Assembly: GCA_008692225.1 (NCBI GenBank)
Contig: VICG01000002.1
Location: 62,001 to 126,000, forward strand
DNA length: 64,000 nucleotides
Direction of reading: 5' to 3'
DNA from: Monilinia fructicola
Lineage: Eukaryota > Ascomycota > Leotiomycetes > Helotiales > Sclerotiniaceae
Shown here piece after piece: positions 23,937 to 37,076 of this stretch (positions are counted from its first letter, which is position 1; each line of letters starts with the position of its first letter). A model generated the notes under the pieces. The model was given only the letters and a program-made list of their open reading frames with translations, had not been told where the DNA came from and searched no databases. The position numbers were made by a program, and so were the translations under genes.

Positions 23937-26900
23937 TATGGTTGGATTGGTTGGATCGGTGGGAATGGAAATGGAAGTGTAGAGAGGGTGTGAGATGGGA
24001 GTTGGGCTGGTGTGTGTTTGGGGTGCGAGGGGGGAGCTTGGTTCGTGGATGAATGGTTTTTTTTTTTGGTCTTTGTGGTAGCCTTTTTTTTTTTTGAGGT
24101 TTTGGGGAAGGGATTTAAAAGGGGGGGTTTTGGAGGAGGGGTTTAGAAGGGGGGGAGGGGGCCGAGGATGGGGGCTTTTTGGTTGGATGGTGGATGGGTG
24201 GATGATATGATGGGATGATGGGACTAGTAGAGATGGAAGGGGGAGGGAGATGGAAAGGGAGAAGGAGAGGGAGGGAAAGATTGTCATCGGAAAAGTTGAA
24301 GGGATTGTATTATACTATATATACCTTTTCACCTACATATTATATGGCGCGTCACTTTGAGCATGACAGGTGGGGCGGGAGATGGAGATAGGTTTGTGGA
24401 GTCTGCATAGCGAAGAGGAAAGGAGAGGAGGGGGAAAGGAGGTCTGAAGGAGTATGGATGGATTTCCCGTTTGTTTGTTTTTGATGTTGTTGCTTCAGGG
24501 TATGATGGAGTTTGGGGTGTGATTTAGTTTGGGCGTGGGTTTGGGTGATGGATGGGGTTTGGTATGCTTGATTTGATTTGTTGCGGTAGTTGCTCTGGGT
24601 TGTATTCCTTCGGACCGAGGTTGTATTCATGATTAATGGGTTAGTTTGTTGACGCAGAGGAAACTAAAGGGGAAGAGGGAGAACGAAGGAGAAAGCAGGA
24701 GGGAGATATGGCTACGTAATACTTTTGCCGTGGTGAGATTACCTGGATGCTGTTCATTTAATTTGATGGAGAGGTGCTTGGTGATGTAACTGATCGGTAA
24801 CGCTGGCTAATGAGTATGTAGGATTCTACAGCCCTCGCAGCCAAGGTGAGATGGAAGAAAGAAGCAAAGGAAAGGCTGGAATCCAATGCTGCTCAGATAC
24901 TACCGTGCTGTCATCGATTTTCAATTCCATCCTAGTTCCTGTCGGTATCCGCAGCGGGAACGATGCGCTGAATAACAGGTACCCACATGTCAAAGCGAGG
25001 CGAGGATCACTAAATGATTACCCGCCCGTCAACCTTAGTGCGCCCCACCACCTGGGATCGGCTCACCACTCCGTCACCACCACCATCGCCACAGGTTCAA
25101 CGGGTCGATAGATTATGAGATGCTTATGTGCTTGCCCTTCCAGATGCGAGGTGTCAGGCTTGCCTATTTGGGAACTCTCACCCCGGATTCGGAGGCCCGG
25201 TTTGGAATCTCGACGGGTTCGGATGGTCACCCCTGAGGTTGGCGTCTGCGTGAGATTCAGCTTCGCATTGTGCGCCGGGCCTTGGCCTGCTGGGATTTGT
25301 GGGAAATCTGGGGTCAGAAGATGCGGAAGCGCTTACGGATTCCTATTTGTCGGTGGTGATGGTTCTCTCTGAAGGAGCAGAGAGTACCTAGGTATAGCTA
25401 GAGGTATCCTGTAAACGACGTATGGATAATTGGTTTCTGATAGGAACTTAACAATAGCCAACCGAACCATTTTCGGGAAATATTCCAAAGAGGCAATTTT
25501 GAGAAGATCGATCGACTTTATATTCCTCGATTTTAAGAAATAGAGAGTGGCGGGGATTATGTCTTCATCAAATTAGCCGAATCCAGCTAGCCGAACGTCA
25601 TCAGTCCAATTAGAGTTTGCGGATTATCTTTCCTAAGGCTTAAGATTTTCAGCTAAATTAGCCCAACCATCAACTCTAGATATGATTCGTTTAGCACTAC
25701 ATAGAGATTCTCCCCATCTACATCCTCATTGGCTATCATTATCGCCGTAGCGTTCCTGCCTGTATTCCTTCGACATTCGGTGTATTCAATTCCACCACGT
25801 TCTCTCACCCGATCCATTTTTGCATACGTTTGGTTGGTCTGAAGATGGCATCTCCAGCCACTTTTGTGGCTAACGTCCACATCGACGTTCAAGCGGAAGC
25901 CATGCCATGCCATGCCATACCATCCATACCTCCTAATGAAAATGCCGACTACCGAAGGAACAGAGGTGGGAGCGCTACGCCAGCATGCTGTGTTCACAGG
26001 AGTCATCGATTCGTCGACTCGTTATACGGCATCCGCATCAGCAAGCGATGAAAAAATGAAAATGTCCATCAAACACACAGAATGTCTCGACTAAGCTTTC
26101 CACCTACGTCGGTGGGAACGTAGCCGGTTTGCAACTCGGCGCCACGCATCGATGCAATGTGACGATGGCGATGGCGTCGGAAGAGGGCTCTGATTGGCGT
26201 GACGTGAAATTTGCGAGTGCTGCTGCCCTAGCCTTTTCATCAAGGGTCATGTGATTGATGATGCTGCGGATCCACCTTTTGACAAGTATGCACTTCGGAC
26301 CGTAGCGCGAACGAAGGACGTCGTGGGTGGGACTGGGAAACGTATGGTATGGGGGTGGGAGATTGATTGTCGATCATTTGTGGGGTGGTTTCAGCATGGG
26401 ATGGGGTTGCGGTGTGTGTTCAGGGGTGAATTGATGGCTTGTTGCGTGGGTACGGAGCGGAAGTATGGGCGGGTGTTAAGGTTCGGTGGGTTGTTTACTT
26501 GTATCCTTCTCTTGTTGTTGTTGTTGTTGTTGTTGTTCGAGGAAGAAATGCATCGTGCGTTGCACAGATACGAAGACTGCCGTTCGAGTTGAATTTTTAC
26601 TTCACGTGGTTGTTATCAACGGTTTACATGTTTTTGAGAGTGGTAAGATGCGGGGCATAGGAAGAATCAGAAGGTAGCGATATGGATACTTGATTTCTAT
26701 TCTAGTTGTATGTAATCTATTCTTGTTGAAGCAAGCAACTATGTTATGCATATGGAAAATCACAAGTTATTTATATTTGACGATCATCATTCGACGTGGA
26801 TGGTTACTTCGGATGGTTGGGATCAATATTCGAGGCTAGTGTGGTCGATCATTTGCAACTAGTCTGGAGAAAAAAGATTATCGAATCCGTTTAGTGCAGA

Positions 26901-27856
26901 TTAGATGCGTTGAAAATGTTACGTTATTCCTATGGAAAAATATACTTTGAACCTCGATCCATGACATCGTTAGCATAACTAGTTCGCGCACTTATCCAGT
27001 ACGGATTGGTTTCCTGTCAACCTAAAGCTAACCGGATCATGGGACACACTGATCTTGGGTGTTGCTGAAAGGAATAGATATGTTTTAGATCAGCAAGGAA
27101 GACGGAGACACGAGGGACAAACATGAGTAGGTAAGAGGGAAGTAAGTAGTATGTGGTCTTGGACTTGTTCTTGTGCCAGTCATGTCTGCGTTGCAATGTC
27201 ATCACGAAGGCAAGAAATTCACCGTTATGCATATACGAAGGTTTACCATGATAGTGCGAGTTTCATTTTACATGGTTATGGTTAATACCTTGAGCGTTAC
27301 TGTGAAAGCAAGATGTCGGTGGAGTGTGCAGGGGAAGTGGAGACATGTAGATCCGGAAATGGGAGAGGTAAAGGCTGATTGGAGAGAACTGTAGAGACTT
27401 AAGCGTGCACCTACATACCTCACTAATATTATCTTCAAAGAAAAAATCATCAACGATGTATAAACTTTTGGGAAGAAGACTACCATGAAAATCTCCTCGT
27501 ATCTTTGAAGCGGCTATGATCAACATCCAAGGTGCGGCTGAAATGCAAGTCCCCTTCCACAGAAACGTCGTAGCAGAAACCAGACCCCACTTCTCGTCTC
27601 CTTGGTCAGAGAAGCGAAGGATCAACTTGCAGATGTTAGAGTTAGGATGGCTTGAGTCTAGAATCTGCTATTTGGTTCTGTGACGATATAATGATTCAGT
27701 CGTACGCCTCAAGATGTGTATATAAAGCATGAAGAATCCCAAGTTAAAGAACCATCAACACATTCACCAAGCACTTCAATCTTCAGCCCATCTCATCATC
27801 AATCGCCTCGAACTTCTACACTCAAACCAAAACCTACTTCTCAATCACCAATCAAA
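23937..27856. other. Long gene-poor stretch
   Basis: No gene I can support. 23937-24280 is G/T-rich low complexity. 24800-25400 and 25650-26600 have normal composition and several frames of 60-117 codons on both strands, but none has a recognisable domain or convincing splice structure. ATGCC repeats lie at 25900-25920 and GTT repeats at 26506-26537. 27700-27856 is probably the promoter of the secreted protein gene. Confidence 0.45.
26506..26537. repeat. (GTT)n microsatellite
   Basis: About ten TTG/GTT units. Confidence 0.9.
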
Positions 27857-28294
27857 ATGCACGCCTCATTCATCGCTGTTCTTTCCGGCTTCCTCGCCCT
27901 CAACGCCGCCGCTCTCCCAACCAATGTAAGTTTTCAGAATCCTATGAGGACCATCCAACGACAGCCTATTAACATCTTCTAGGGCGGCACTCCAACCTCA
28001 TGGGGAAGCTCATCACCCACCGGTACACCCGCGTGCTCCGGCAGCAAATACACATGCACTTCCAACGGACTTCTCACCATTCTCACTTGCACCAACGTCC
28101 TAAACGACGTTGGCATCAGCATTCCCATCTCGATCCTTAAACGAGATGTTCAAATTGAGGAACGTGATATCGAGGCCCGCGGCGGTTCTAGCAAGGATGG
28201 CGATTATTGCTGCACTAGCAATGGGTTGTTGGCACTCAGTTGTATTAATGTTGCGAATGGGGTTGGGCTCTCTTTGCCTCTTAACATTTTGTAA
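27857..28294 (+). CDS. Small secreted cysteine protein, two tandem modules (hydrophobin-like)
   Basis: 126 residues. Residues 1-19 form a signal peptide (MHASFIAVLSGFLALNAAA) with likely cleavage before LPTN. Intron 27926-27982 (GTAAGT...TAG) falls after residue 23. The mature protein is a duplicated unit: TCTSNGLLTILTCTNVLNDV...GISIPISIL and CCTSNGLLALSCINVANGV...GLSLPLNIL, separated by a charged linker with KRD and ERD sites, one of which may be cut by a Kex2-like protease. Six cysteines in all (C, C, C, CC, C), with the sequence PACSGSKYTC before the first module. The amphipathic, Gly/Leu/Ile-rich modules and the CC pair recall hydrophobins, but the eight-cysteine hydrophobin pattern is incomplete. 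Likely a cell-wall or surface protein; function not known. Confidence 0.72.
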
Positions 28295-30649
28295 ATCTAG
28301 GGATGACGATATGGTGGGGTATGGATGAAGTGATTCGGAGCGCAGGCTGCTGTATCTGAGTGTTGGAAAGGAGATTAGGATTGAACTTGAGGACAAGTGG
28401 TTTGGTGAATACCGTTCAAGGAAGGGTGATTTGTTTGATTCTTTTATCTTGTTCAATTCAACATTGTATAAGGTACTAGAATCAGATATTATTTTCAATT
28501 AATGGATAATGATTTAAATTAAACGCTTTTAACTACAACTGTATGTATCTGCTGGGGTGACTTCGATCAAATTGTCAGTCCGATATCTTTGCCATTGATT
28601 ATGCAACATCTTTTTGGATTTTCAGAACTTATTAAAATGACTCCAATTATCTTTAGTTTGAGATTGGGGAATAATTGAAGCGTCAATGGTATGCGAAGGA
28701 CAATACTTTTTGATCTCACGCTTGTTTGGACAATCTTCTTGAGTTACTCTCACTCACCAATGTTCTCTAGGAGCATAAGCTTGAGTGGAATATCTAACAG
28801 AGCTGAAGAATCATTACCGGCGTATATTGTCGTGAGATGGAGGTATAAAGATCTCTTTTCTTGGTCGTTAGGACATCGTAAACATGCAAAGACGCAAAGA
28901 CATACGGACGCACTAGGCTTTGCTATTAACGTATGGCATAAGTTGTGATCTGTGGTTTGTGAAGAGAAGAGTGAGATCATGATAAGACGGGCAGGAGATA
29001 AAATGGTCATTGGGAGATAAAATACAAATAAAAGCACTGTAGCTTGTTTCTTCACAAAGTAGTGAAAAATCTTCAATAAGTTGCAAAACAAGGTAATCAA
29101 ACTCCAGTTGACTGACTTGAAGAAGATATTAGCATCAACTACACTAGAATTTCAGTATCCAAATCAATGATACTGCAGGATGGCTTCTTGGATGCGAGAG
29201 ACGAGATACCGTCTAATCTGGTCAACTTTTCTTCTTTCTTTGCTGCAAATTAAATTCACCATCACTACCAGCTATACACCTTATTGACATGGCCCGTAGA
29301 CTTCTAGGACTTCAGGCAGTGACTGACTGTCCATGACTTTTTTACACCAAAGTTCAAGTTGGTTATTGTTTGCCAGGCCGAAATTCTTCGGCCTGATTTC
29401 ACCACAGGACATAAATCAAGCCACCAGTTGTATAAAATTTAAAAAGTCACCAAAATTACCTCAACACATGACTGGTATGGTAATAACATTGGTCCTGCTT
29501 TCCCCCAGAAAGAGATTAAGCAAATCTTGAAGTATAATTAGCAAAGTGAATAATAATGAAGATACTCACTCCACAACCCTCATCTTATTAAATGCAAGAA
29601 CTGAAAATATTTAGAACTATGCAATGAAAGTATAACCACTTGGAGGCTAAGACACAAGCGGGATTCCTTTGATGGTATTTTGCTCGCTTGATGCAAGATA
29701 TAGATTAGTGTCATTATAACCACTAGTTACTTTGCTATTCGCTCCAAATTTGAAAGCCCAAAGAAACAGGAGAATCAAATTAAACAATTTTGATCATAAG
29801 AGCTAATTCTGCCATTAATTTCTTTTACCTCAGCAGCATATAGGAGTCCCGAAAAGGAAAAACTGGTATACACCTGGGCAATTCCAACAATCCTGAAAGG
29901 CATTCCTCAGCCAACTAGACTTATTTCTCCGCACTTTTTACAGTAATTTGTTTCAGCCAGATGACGAATTTCATGGTTCCCATACAAGTAAATAGAAGAA
30001 ACCATACTTGAATGCTTTGCCTCGGCACATCCGATAGGATATCTGATATATTAGCATTCTGGTCTCTCTCGCCCGGAAATTAATAACCTAGGTTCCTCTT
30101 CCTAGGGTAGTCATATTCATGACACCACTGCAGGGGGCTGCTCTTTATTCGGGATAAATCATACCTCTCATTAGCGGATATGATCTTACAGTGGCATGGC
30201 CAGTGTTGAATTTGGTTATAAGAACAACAGCTCTTTACAGCTCTGAGGCATCCTTTTGACATGCAGCATCTTCTTGCAACCTTAAATTGACTTTGAGGCC
30301 CCTGTAAGTTAGGTGAACAATTAGTCTCGAACACAATCTTCGAGGACTTGATCACATCTTCCTTCCCCGATCAACTTTCATTCTTGGCCTGCACCAGATT
30401 GAGGCCTTTTCCTGCTATCTCCAGCAGCGGCAATAGGGTGCAGGAACAAAACCTCTTTAACTACAAATATGCAACTTCCTGCTCTCCATCCCCGCCCAAT
30501 TTGGTGTATTCTGTGTTCACTACGTGCCCCCCCCCCCACTTTCAACTTACATCAAAGATCACATCCCGGCCTACGACCTTCAAAATTCTCATTCTATCAT
30601 CCACGCCTCCACTCTTTTAGTACTCATCCAGGAGTAACAATTAGCCAGG
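28295..30649. other. Intergenic, no gene seen
   Basis: 3' flank of the secreted protein gene, then about 2 kb without convincing coding sequence. Several 60-116-codon frames lack features. A C10 run sits near 30529-30538. The last 200 bases are C/T-rich and probably form the leader of the next gene. Confidence 0.5.
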
Positions 30650-31871
30650 ATGTCTTCGAGGCCTTTTATGTTAGTCGACAATTGCAAAGCAGGACCCTTG
30701 TACAAGTTCAGAGACTTCCAACTTAGATACAAGTCTGGCGACATCAATTCTGACTTCTTCAATGGATACTACAGAACACTATTAATGAAAGTAGAGAAAG
30801 AAATCAAGGCGCATGAGAACGATTTATTGAGGTTGAGACCCTACCTTGAGCGTGATTTCTTCCGAGACTGGACTTTCAAGGATCTCAGGACACTTTGCTA
30901 CAATGATTTGGACGAACTCCCAGGGCTTGCGAAAGAGCAGTTGATTCAGTTCATGATCTCGAATTATCAATCCCGAGTACAGGCTTTGGAACATTGGCTT
31001 CCTTTTTGGCAAAAGGTCCGGAATGCTAAGAAGGTAAAATTTCCCAAATTCTCAAAGTTTACGCCCGAAATACAGAGAATGATATTCACTCGGGCGGTTC
31101 CTCGTCGCCGTCTAGCACTTAATGACGCTACTCAAGAGCCTTATCGTTCTGGAGACCTTCTAAGCCTAATGAGGGTCAATAAAACTGCTTACGAGGCAGT
31201 GAAATCTTGCTATCTGTCTCATCTGGAGGGGCAGGAGATAATACCTGGAGGGGCAAGGGGTACCGAACAGCATAACGCATTCATTTTAACTGTAATGAGC
31301 GTCGGCCCAACTTCTTTTATGATATATTTTACTTTCACGCCGGTGGTAATAGCATGGTAAAATATCTGAGCGGAAAGAGCGCTGAAATATTTGGGTTTCA
31401 CATGCGTGGTGACCCAAAGATGATGCAAAACATTGCTGTACACGCTGACTTTCCTCTGAAACCGCCTTCAAGAGAATTCCCGGGACAAATCAGCTTCAAA
31501 GATCTCATTGCTGGATTCAAGACACTTCCATGCTTGAAAGAAGTCATGTTTGTCTTCCGCTATGGCCGATATGATTACAATCAGGGTCGTGCTCGTAGTA
31601 GGGAAGAATGGCAGGAGCGACCGAATTACCACCCGAGGGCACCTACAACACACCTGGGTTTATAAAGGAGTATTTTACCAAGCCCTTTGATGACTATAGC
31701 ACACATATTAAAGAGGAATTTGTGAAAGAGGTGACCTCGAACCAGAACTTGAGATCATTACGGAAGATACAACCGAACTTCGCTGTCCTGGAGGATGTCG
31801 AGTATAGTGAGAGAGAGCCGGTCGGAGATGTTCAAAAAGTTGAAGGAAAATCCAAGGCAACAAAACATTGA
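30650..31871 (+). CDS. 2EXR (F-box-like) domain protein, two frame breaks
   Basis: About 407 residues if joined; no intron needed. The segment FPKFSKFTPEIQRMIFTRAV (residues near 132-151) fits the 2EXR pattern (F..LP.EIR..IW..A), seen in large families of fungal proteins of unknown role. The frame changes at T4 31284-31287 (one T missing; then NCNERRPNFFYDIFYFHAGG) and again at about 31614-31617 (one base missing; then ATELPPEGTYNTPGF) before the stop at 31871. Adding two bases makes the length divisible by three, and the protein reads smoothly through. Start ATG at 30650 follows a short C/T-rich leader. Either an assembly problem or a recent pseudogene. Confidence 0.6.
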
Positions 31872-32807
31872 TGAGGGGTAAAAATCAAATGAACTGCAGG
31901 TGATAGATGCACAATTGCATCGGGAACATGGCAGGGTCAGCTCTTCTACGGTATGACGTAGAAATTACAAATCCAATTATACTACTTCTTGAGGCGTGCA
32001 TCATGATATTGTGAGCTGAACTTGCTGACGAAGACGGTTTTAACATCTCTTTCCGATCAAGCAGTTCAGAGTGCCCCGATTCCATGACTAGATTGAAGAT
32101 ACTCGCTTGAGTATCATCTTGCAGTGAAATGGGCTTGTCAAGTGTATTGCTTCAATATAACAAACAACAGGATTCATTCCGATGACATGATGTAAAGCAC
32201 TGGAGTTTCCTGTAACTAATTGTCATTGACAAGGTTCCGTATGTTGATCTATTCTGACAAATACAGATGGATCGTTGAAACAACGAGGTGTCTTGTCCAA
32301 TGTTCAGATGTTGGGCTTTGTATATCGACTAATTCCGATTTGTCGTGATTGAATTGATCAGGAAAGAAAACTGCTTAATCTCAGCTCCTTAGTAATTCAC
32401 AGACAATCTCCTTTATTGCTTGACTATGACTCGGCGGTATCATTGTTCCATTGTAGCTCTTCTTTGACAAGACCAGCATTACATGTCGTTGGTGAATGCT
32501 CGATGTACTTGTATATGTCGAACAGGTTAATATTTACATGATGTTGTTTTGGGGACAACCTTGGAAAATTCAGGTCCCTTGAAACGCCACAGTGAGGCTT
32601 AACTAGTTCTACCCACCAGCTGTCTTGACTTGTGGCGAAGCCTAAACCCTGCAAATGCTGTCAACTCATCACGTGAAGATCTGCAAGCCAGCACTTTTCT
32701 TCTCTGTCTGATATCTCTTCATCATTGTATTATATATTCATCTCTATCATATTTCTTCCAATTTCTCCATACGAAATATAATCCGATTTGTACAAGAGTC
32801 TGTCAAA
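31872..32807. other. Intergenic, no gene seen
   Basis: 3' flank of the 2EXR-like gene and promoter of the phosphoesterase gene. A CT-rich segment at 32690-32760 precedes the start codon. Confidence 0.5.
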
Positions 32808-33752
32808 ATGTCCGTCTCAGCAACCAAAATCCCGACCCGCATCATGATCATCTCAGACACCCATAACTTTGAATTTGGTAAAAGTCCCGATGCCCCTCTC
32901 TCACTCGCCAACATCCCATCAGACATAGATGTCCTTCTTCACTGCGGCGATCTAACCATGACGGGCGAGTTGTCTGAATACCGCACCGCTCTACGAATGC
33001 TGAAAGCAATTCCTGCTAAATTGAAACTCGTGATTGCGGGAAACCACGACAGAACTCTTGATGTCGAGTGGATAGCTCGAGAATCTGGCCTGAAAGCTAC
33101 CCCTGAGCAAAAACGAGATAATATAGAGGTGCTGAATGAGGCAGTCAAAATTATGAAAGAGGAGGCCAAGGAAGCCGGTGTCATCTATTTACAGGAAGGG
33201 CTTAGCAATTATGTTTTGGAGAACAGAGCTATGTTACGGATTTATACAAGCCCATACACCCCTGAATTTTGTGGATGGGGATGGGCATACGAAAGGAATG
33301 AGGATCGTTTCAACGGCCCCGGAGAACGTGGACCTGGCATGAAAGGTGTTGATCTAGCGCAGCGTATCCCGAGTTTCGCAGAGTGCAAAGATGGTAAGAA
33401 TATTGACATTGTCATGACCCATGGGCCTCCAAAGAACCTTTTGGACAAAGTTGATGCACCTGACGGACATGTTGGGTGCTTTAATTTACTCAAGGCGCTC
33501 GGAAGGGCAAGGCCGACGTTGTTTTGCTGCGGCCACATTCATGAGGGACACGGGGCAGAAGTTGCGAAATGGGGAGGGCAAGGAATTGCAGAGACGAGAC
33601 AAGTTGAATGTGATTGGCCAAAGCTGAATAAGGAAGCCGTTGAAGAAGGTAAAGAAACTCTCGTGGTAAACGCAAGTATAATGAATGTGGAGTACCAACC
33701 AACCAATAAACCTTGGTATATCGAGCTTGATCTACTTGAGGCGAAGATGTGA
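32808..33752 (+). CDS. Calcineurin-like metallophosphoesterase
   Basis: 314 residues, single exon, intact. It carries the full metallophosphoesterase set: ISDTH (D17, H19), HCGDL (D48), AGNHD (N79, H80), MTHGPP (about 203-208) and CGHIHEGHG (about 241-249). These residues bind two metal ions and hydrolyse phosphate esters. Layout and size resemble the MPPED1/2-like (Ser/Thr phosphatase-like) fungal proteins; the substrate cannot be told. There is no signal peptide or membrane segment, so it is probably cytosolic. It is convergent with the P450 gene, whose stop is 250 bases away. Confidence 0.92.
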   Translation: MSVSATKIPTRIMIISDTHNFEFGKSPDAPLSLANIPSDIDVLLHCGDLTMTGELSEYRTALRMLKAIPAKLKLVIAGNHDRTLDVEWIARESGLKATPEQKRDNIEVLNEAVKIMKEEAKEAGVIYLQEGLSNYVLENRAMLRIYTSPYTPEFCGWGWAYERNEDRFNGPGERGPGMKGVDLAQRIPSFAECKDGKNIDIVMTHGPPKNLLDKVDAPDGHVGCFNLLKALGRARPTLFCCGHIHEGHGAEVAKWGGQGIAETRQVECDWPKLNKEAVEEGKETLVVNASIMNVEYQPTNKPWYIELDLLEAKM

Positions 33753-34002
33753 CTCAAAAGATCAAATCAGAAGACTGAATAGGAAAGTAGTTTTGAACAA
33801 GGTTCTCGGGAGGGGAAAGTGCTTATATATCTTAGTTCAGGTCATGGATGACTGTGGACTAATAAGAACGGATTTCATTCTACAATTGTGGCCTATTTTT
33901 AAATCACAAACTATTACTAGTGGGATACCGTAGGTATGTAAAAACCGCCTGAAAGGCACCGAGCACCATTATTTTCACAAAATGCAACTCCTCATGATAT
34001 CA

Positions 34003-35816
34003 TCACTTACTGGTCACCTTCTGCAGCCTTCTGCGTAATCTAGCAGGGTACTTGCCTTTTGGAGGCAAAACACCCAAAGCAAAATAACTTAGGTTCGGCT
34101 CAGGAAGTTTGTTGTCTGTCAATTCAATATCAAACTTAGACAAAAACATTGCTATGCCTCCAATGGCTTCCTGTTTTGCATAGAACCGACCGGGGCAGAT
34201 CTTTTGGCCGCCTCCAAATGGGATCCATGAGCCATTGACCGTGTCCGTGGTGAGCTTAGGCTCGGTTACTTTCTCCAATGGTTGCTTTATGGAATTGGGC
34301 TTTCTTGGACCGCTGTGTGGATCATTAGGGTAAACAATGAAACGTTCAGGCCAGAAGTCTTCAACATCATGCTCTCCATTCGAACCTTCATTCCAGATGG
34401 ACTTGTCGCGACTCGCATGCCAAATGCTCATTATTATCATGTCATCTTTGGGAAATTTCCATGGTCCTAGCTTGAAGTTAGACGAAATGGGAGAGCGTTG
34501 GATTGTGCTAGAGCTTCGCAATCTGAGTTCTTCGCAGTAGATTGATTGTAGGAGGAGATTTGATAGAAGATTGGGCATGAGTTTCTCGAAATCATCAGTA
34601 GGATTATTATTGGCGATCGAGGTGAGCTCAGTATTGACTCTAGAAAGAAGATCTGGACGACTGATAGTGTCTAGTATGCACCAAGCTACTGTTGGAATGA
34701 TATTGGAATTCGCCCTGCAAAAGGTTAGGTGCCAGAAATAGTGTGTCAAAATGAATCAACTTACCCCCAAATTAGGCCCAGATCATTTGCTGCACGAGCC
34801 TCATCACTGAAACCAATGATTTTAGAAAGATCCCGAGCTCTATCCCGGAGAAATCTTGAGCCGTAGAATGGTTCCCATGACTTCTTATCAAGATCCTCGT
34901 CATTGCGATCGATATGCTCTTCTGCAGATTGGTGCCACTCCATAATGCCCTTAATCAATTTATCCCTGATCTTATATGCGCTGGGAATGAAGAATCTTGG
35001 GATGCCTTTGAGCGGTCCTCCAATCTGAGAATCGAAGTCCCAAAAGTCCTCAGTAAGCGAAGGGATAATTTCGAATATATGCGACCCACAGAGGGCAAGG
35101 GTTGAAGCATTGAATATTACATTTTGGATCAAGGAGTATAGATCAGGTATCTCAATCCATTCATCATTGCCCATATCAAGATTATCCAATTCGGTATTAA
35201 GATTTGCAAGGAATCGGGTTGCAAGTTCTTCCAACCGTAGACCGGAAAGATTCTCATGCAAGCCTTGATGTATGATATGGTGATAACGTTGATCTGCCGG
35301 CAAAGGCTTACTACCTGGTAAGGGCTGTGCCGATGTGCCAGTATTGTCGGCTATTAGTATAGATCCGGCTTCGGGAGGGGTTCCAAAGACTCGTTCGAGG
35401 ATGATCTTGGAGGCAGGAACTGTACAAAGTTCTCGAGAACTGCGGAATAATTTGAGGGCGTAGTCTGGTCCAGAAACAAAAAAGTAATTTTGGGTACCGA
35501 GACGAATTCTCACGGGTACATGGGGACCATAACGATTTCTGAACTTATCGTTGGAAAGAGCATAGGTAGCTGGGTCGGATCATCATACTCACATGAGACG
35601 TGTCAAATATCGACGAGTGTCGAATGCAAAAGTGAAGAGGTTACCAAACAGGAAATCCGCAGATGGGTCGATTGCAGGCACTTTATCTCCATCTCTACTG
35701 CGCACAGCAATGTAGCATAGAAAAGTGGTAAGAAGGTAAGAAATCAAAAAAGGAGAAAGAATTGCAGCCAGTGACAAGGCTCTCCAATCCCACAATTCAA
35801 AGGTGCGATTCATCAT
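34003..35816 (-). CDS. Cytochrome P450 monooxygenase
   Basis: 569 residues from three exons; introns 34715-34764 and 35539-35592 both join in frame (RLINRYGPHVPVRIRLG; LGLIWGANSNIIPTVAW). An N-terminal membrane anchor (about residues 15-37) places it in the endoplasmic reticulum. The helix-I region is ANSNIIPTVAW, the ExxR motif is EELR, and the haem loop is PFGGGQKICPGRF with the Cys thiolate ligand. The ANSN helix-I and FGGGQ loop are like the fungal P450s often labelled sterol 7-alpha-hydroxylase or prostacyclin-synthase-like (CYP7/CYP8 type); the true substrate is unknown. No biosynthetic partner genes lie nearby, so this is probably a stand-alone P450. All motifs are intact. Confidence 0.9.
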
Positions 35817-37076
35817 TTTGGTACTTTAAAACTACGGGTTTCAAAGAGAAGAAGTTCCAATTGTAAATAGTTGCGAGAGAAGGAGAGGAAAGGAAAGATA
35901 ACGGCAAAGGATATTTCTAATGTCCTACCCACGATTCGATATATGATTCAGCCTTTTTTCTTTCAAAACAAGGCTTCTTTCAAGCCACGCGAATTGGAAG
36001 AAGCCATTCGGGTGCACATATGTTATTAATTAAGAATCTCATGCTGGTATTGGTCAAGTCAGACAACCCCTTGCATTCTGCTGATTCAATTCCTGTGCTA
36101 TGATTCAAATAGCCAACCCCGGCCGCAAGTGATAACACTGGACTTAGTCTTCATAGCTTCCCAACTTTTGGTCTTACTAAGTTGGCTTGGTTTTTGGACA
36201 CAAGGAAAGCCAACTTAACGTAATGGTTACTGGTGAGCTCGAGGTGAAAGGCCGGGGAGGTTAGGAAAGCCATAATATCACGTGTCTGTAGCACAAACTA
36301 TCTTAATAGCACGGGGTAACCTTATCCGAAACATATACCTCGTTCGATACCATCCAGATATGCTTAACGACCTGGAACTGATACACATCTCAGAGCAAAT
36401 TCTCCATCAATAAATGTCGTTGCAAAGATGTTAGGGCAACTACTATTACTTGGCTCGTGTCATTAAAAAGTTACATGCGACCTTCACAAAGTCACAGATA
36501 TATTGCCAACTCGAACCTCTCCAGTCCAAGAAAAGTTTGTTGGCCTGAAAAGGAGTGTTTGTTGGTGTTCAGATATGCCATGCATGATAAAAAAACTTTT
36601 GTACCGCGACATCAGTTGCTTAGTAAAAGCAGAACTAACACTTCTCAATACATGTAAAAAGGGGTGGTGTGCGAAAAAGTTTGGTCGTCAAATATGCTTA
36701 GGAGAGTGCGAGTGCACATGAAGATGTTGGAAGATCGGACACCAAGAGTAAAGATGGTATATCAGATTCCAAACAATATCTTGTCTTTTTAGATTGATTA
36801 ACGAATGGGACAATCTATTGATTGGATAATCCGTTTGCAGCATCTCTTGCGTTACATTATCTGCATGATAAAGACAAATGACTCTTTTGAAACTTCCAGT
36901 CTTTGTCTGTTTGCTAGTTTTGCATTCTTCTTTGCACCAAATTTCTCGGTCTTCTTCCATTCTCAAAAAAACTGATAGATTGTCATGATATGCGGCTTTG
37001 GGTTGTATTACATATGTAGCATATTGTTATACCAGTGTTAAAGCACTTGTATTTAAAGCTCTGCAAAGCCGGCAAT
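35817..37076. other. Divergent promoter region, no gene seen
   Basis: Lies between the P450 (minus) and the J-protein (plus). Several short frames, none supported. Confidence 0.5.

Noticed and set aside
23811..24287. 158-codon minus frame, Pro/Ser-rich
   Set aside because: Comes from G-rich low-complexity DNA and runs into the TIR of the 22957-23936 element.
24800..25400. GC-normal stretch with several frames of about 85 codons
   Set aside because: Frames overlap without splice logic and match nothing I know.
27857..28294. Classical hydrophobin call
   Set aside because: Only six cysteines in a C, C, C, CC, C order; the first CC pair is missing.
34003..35816. Secondary-metabolite cluster around the P450
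   Set aside because: Neighbours are a phosphoesterase and a J-protein; no backbone synthase, regulator or tailoring partner.
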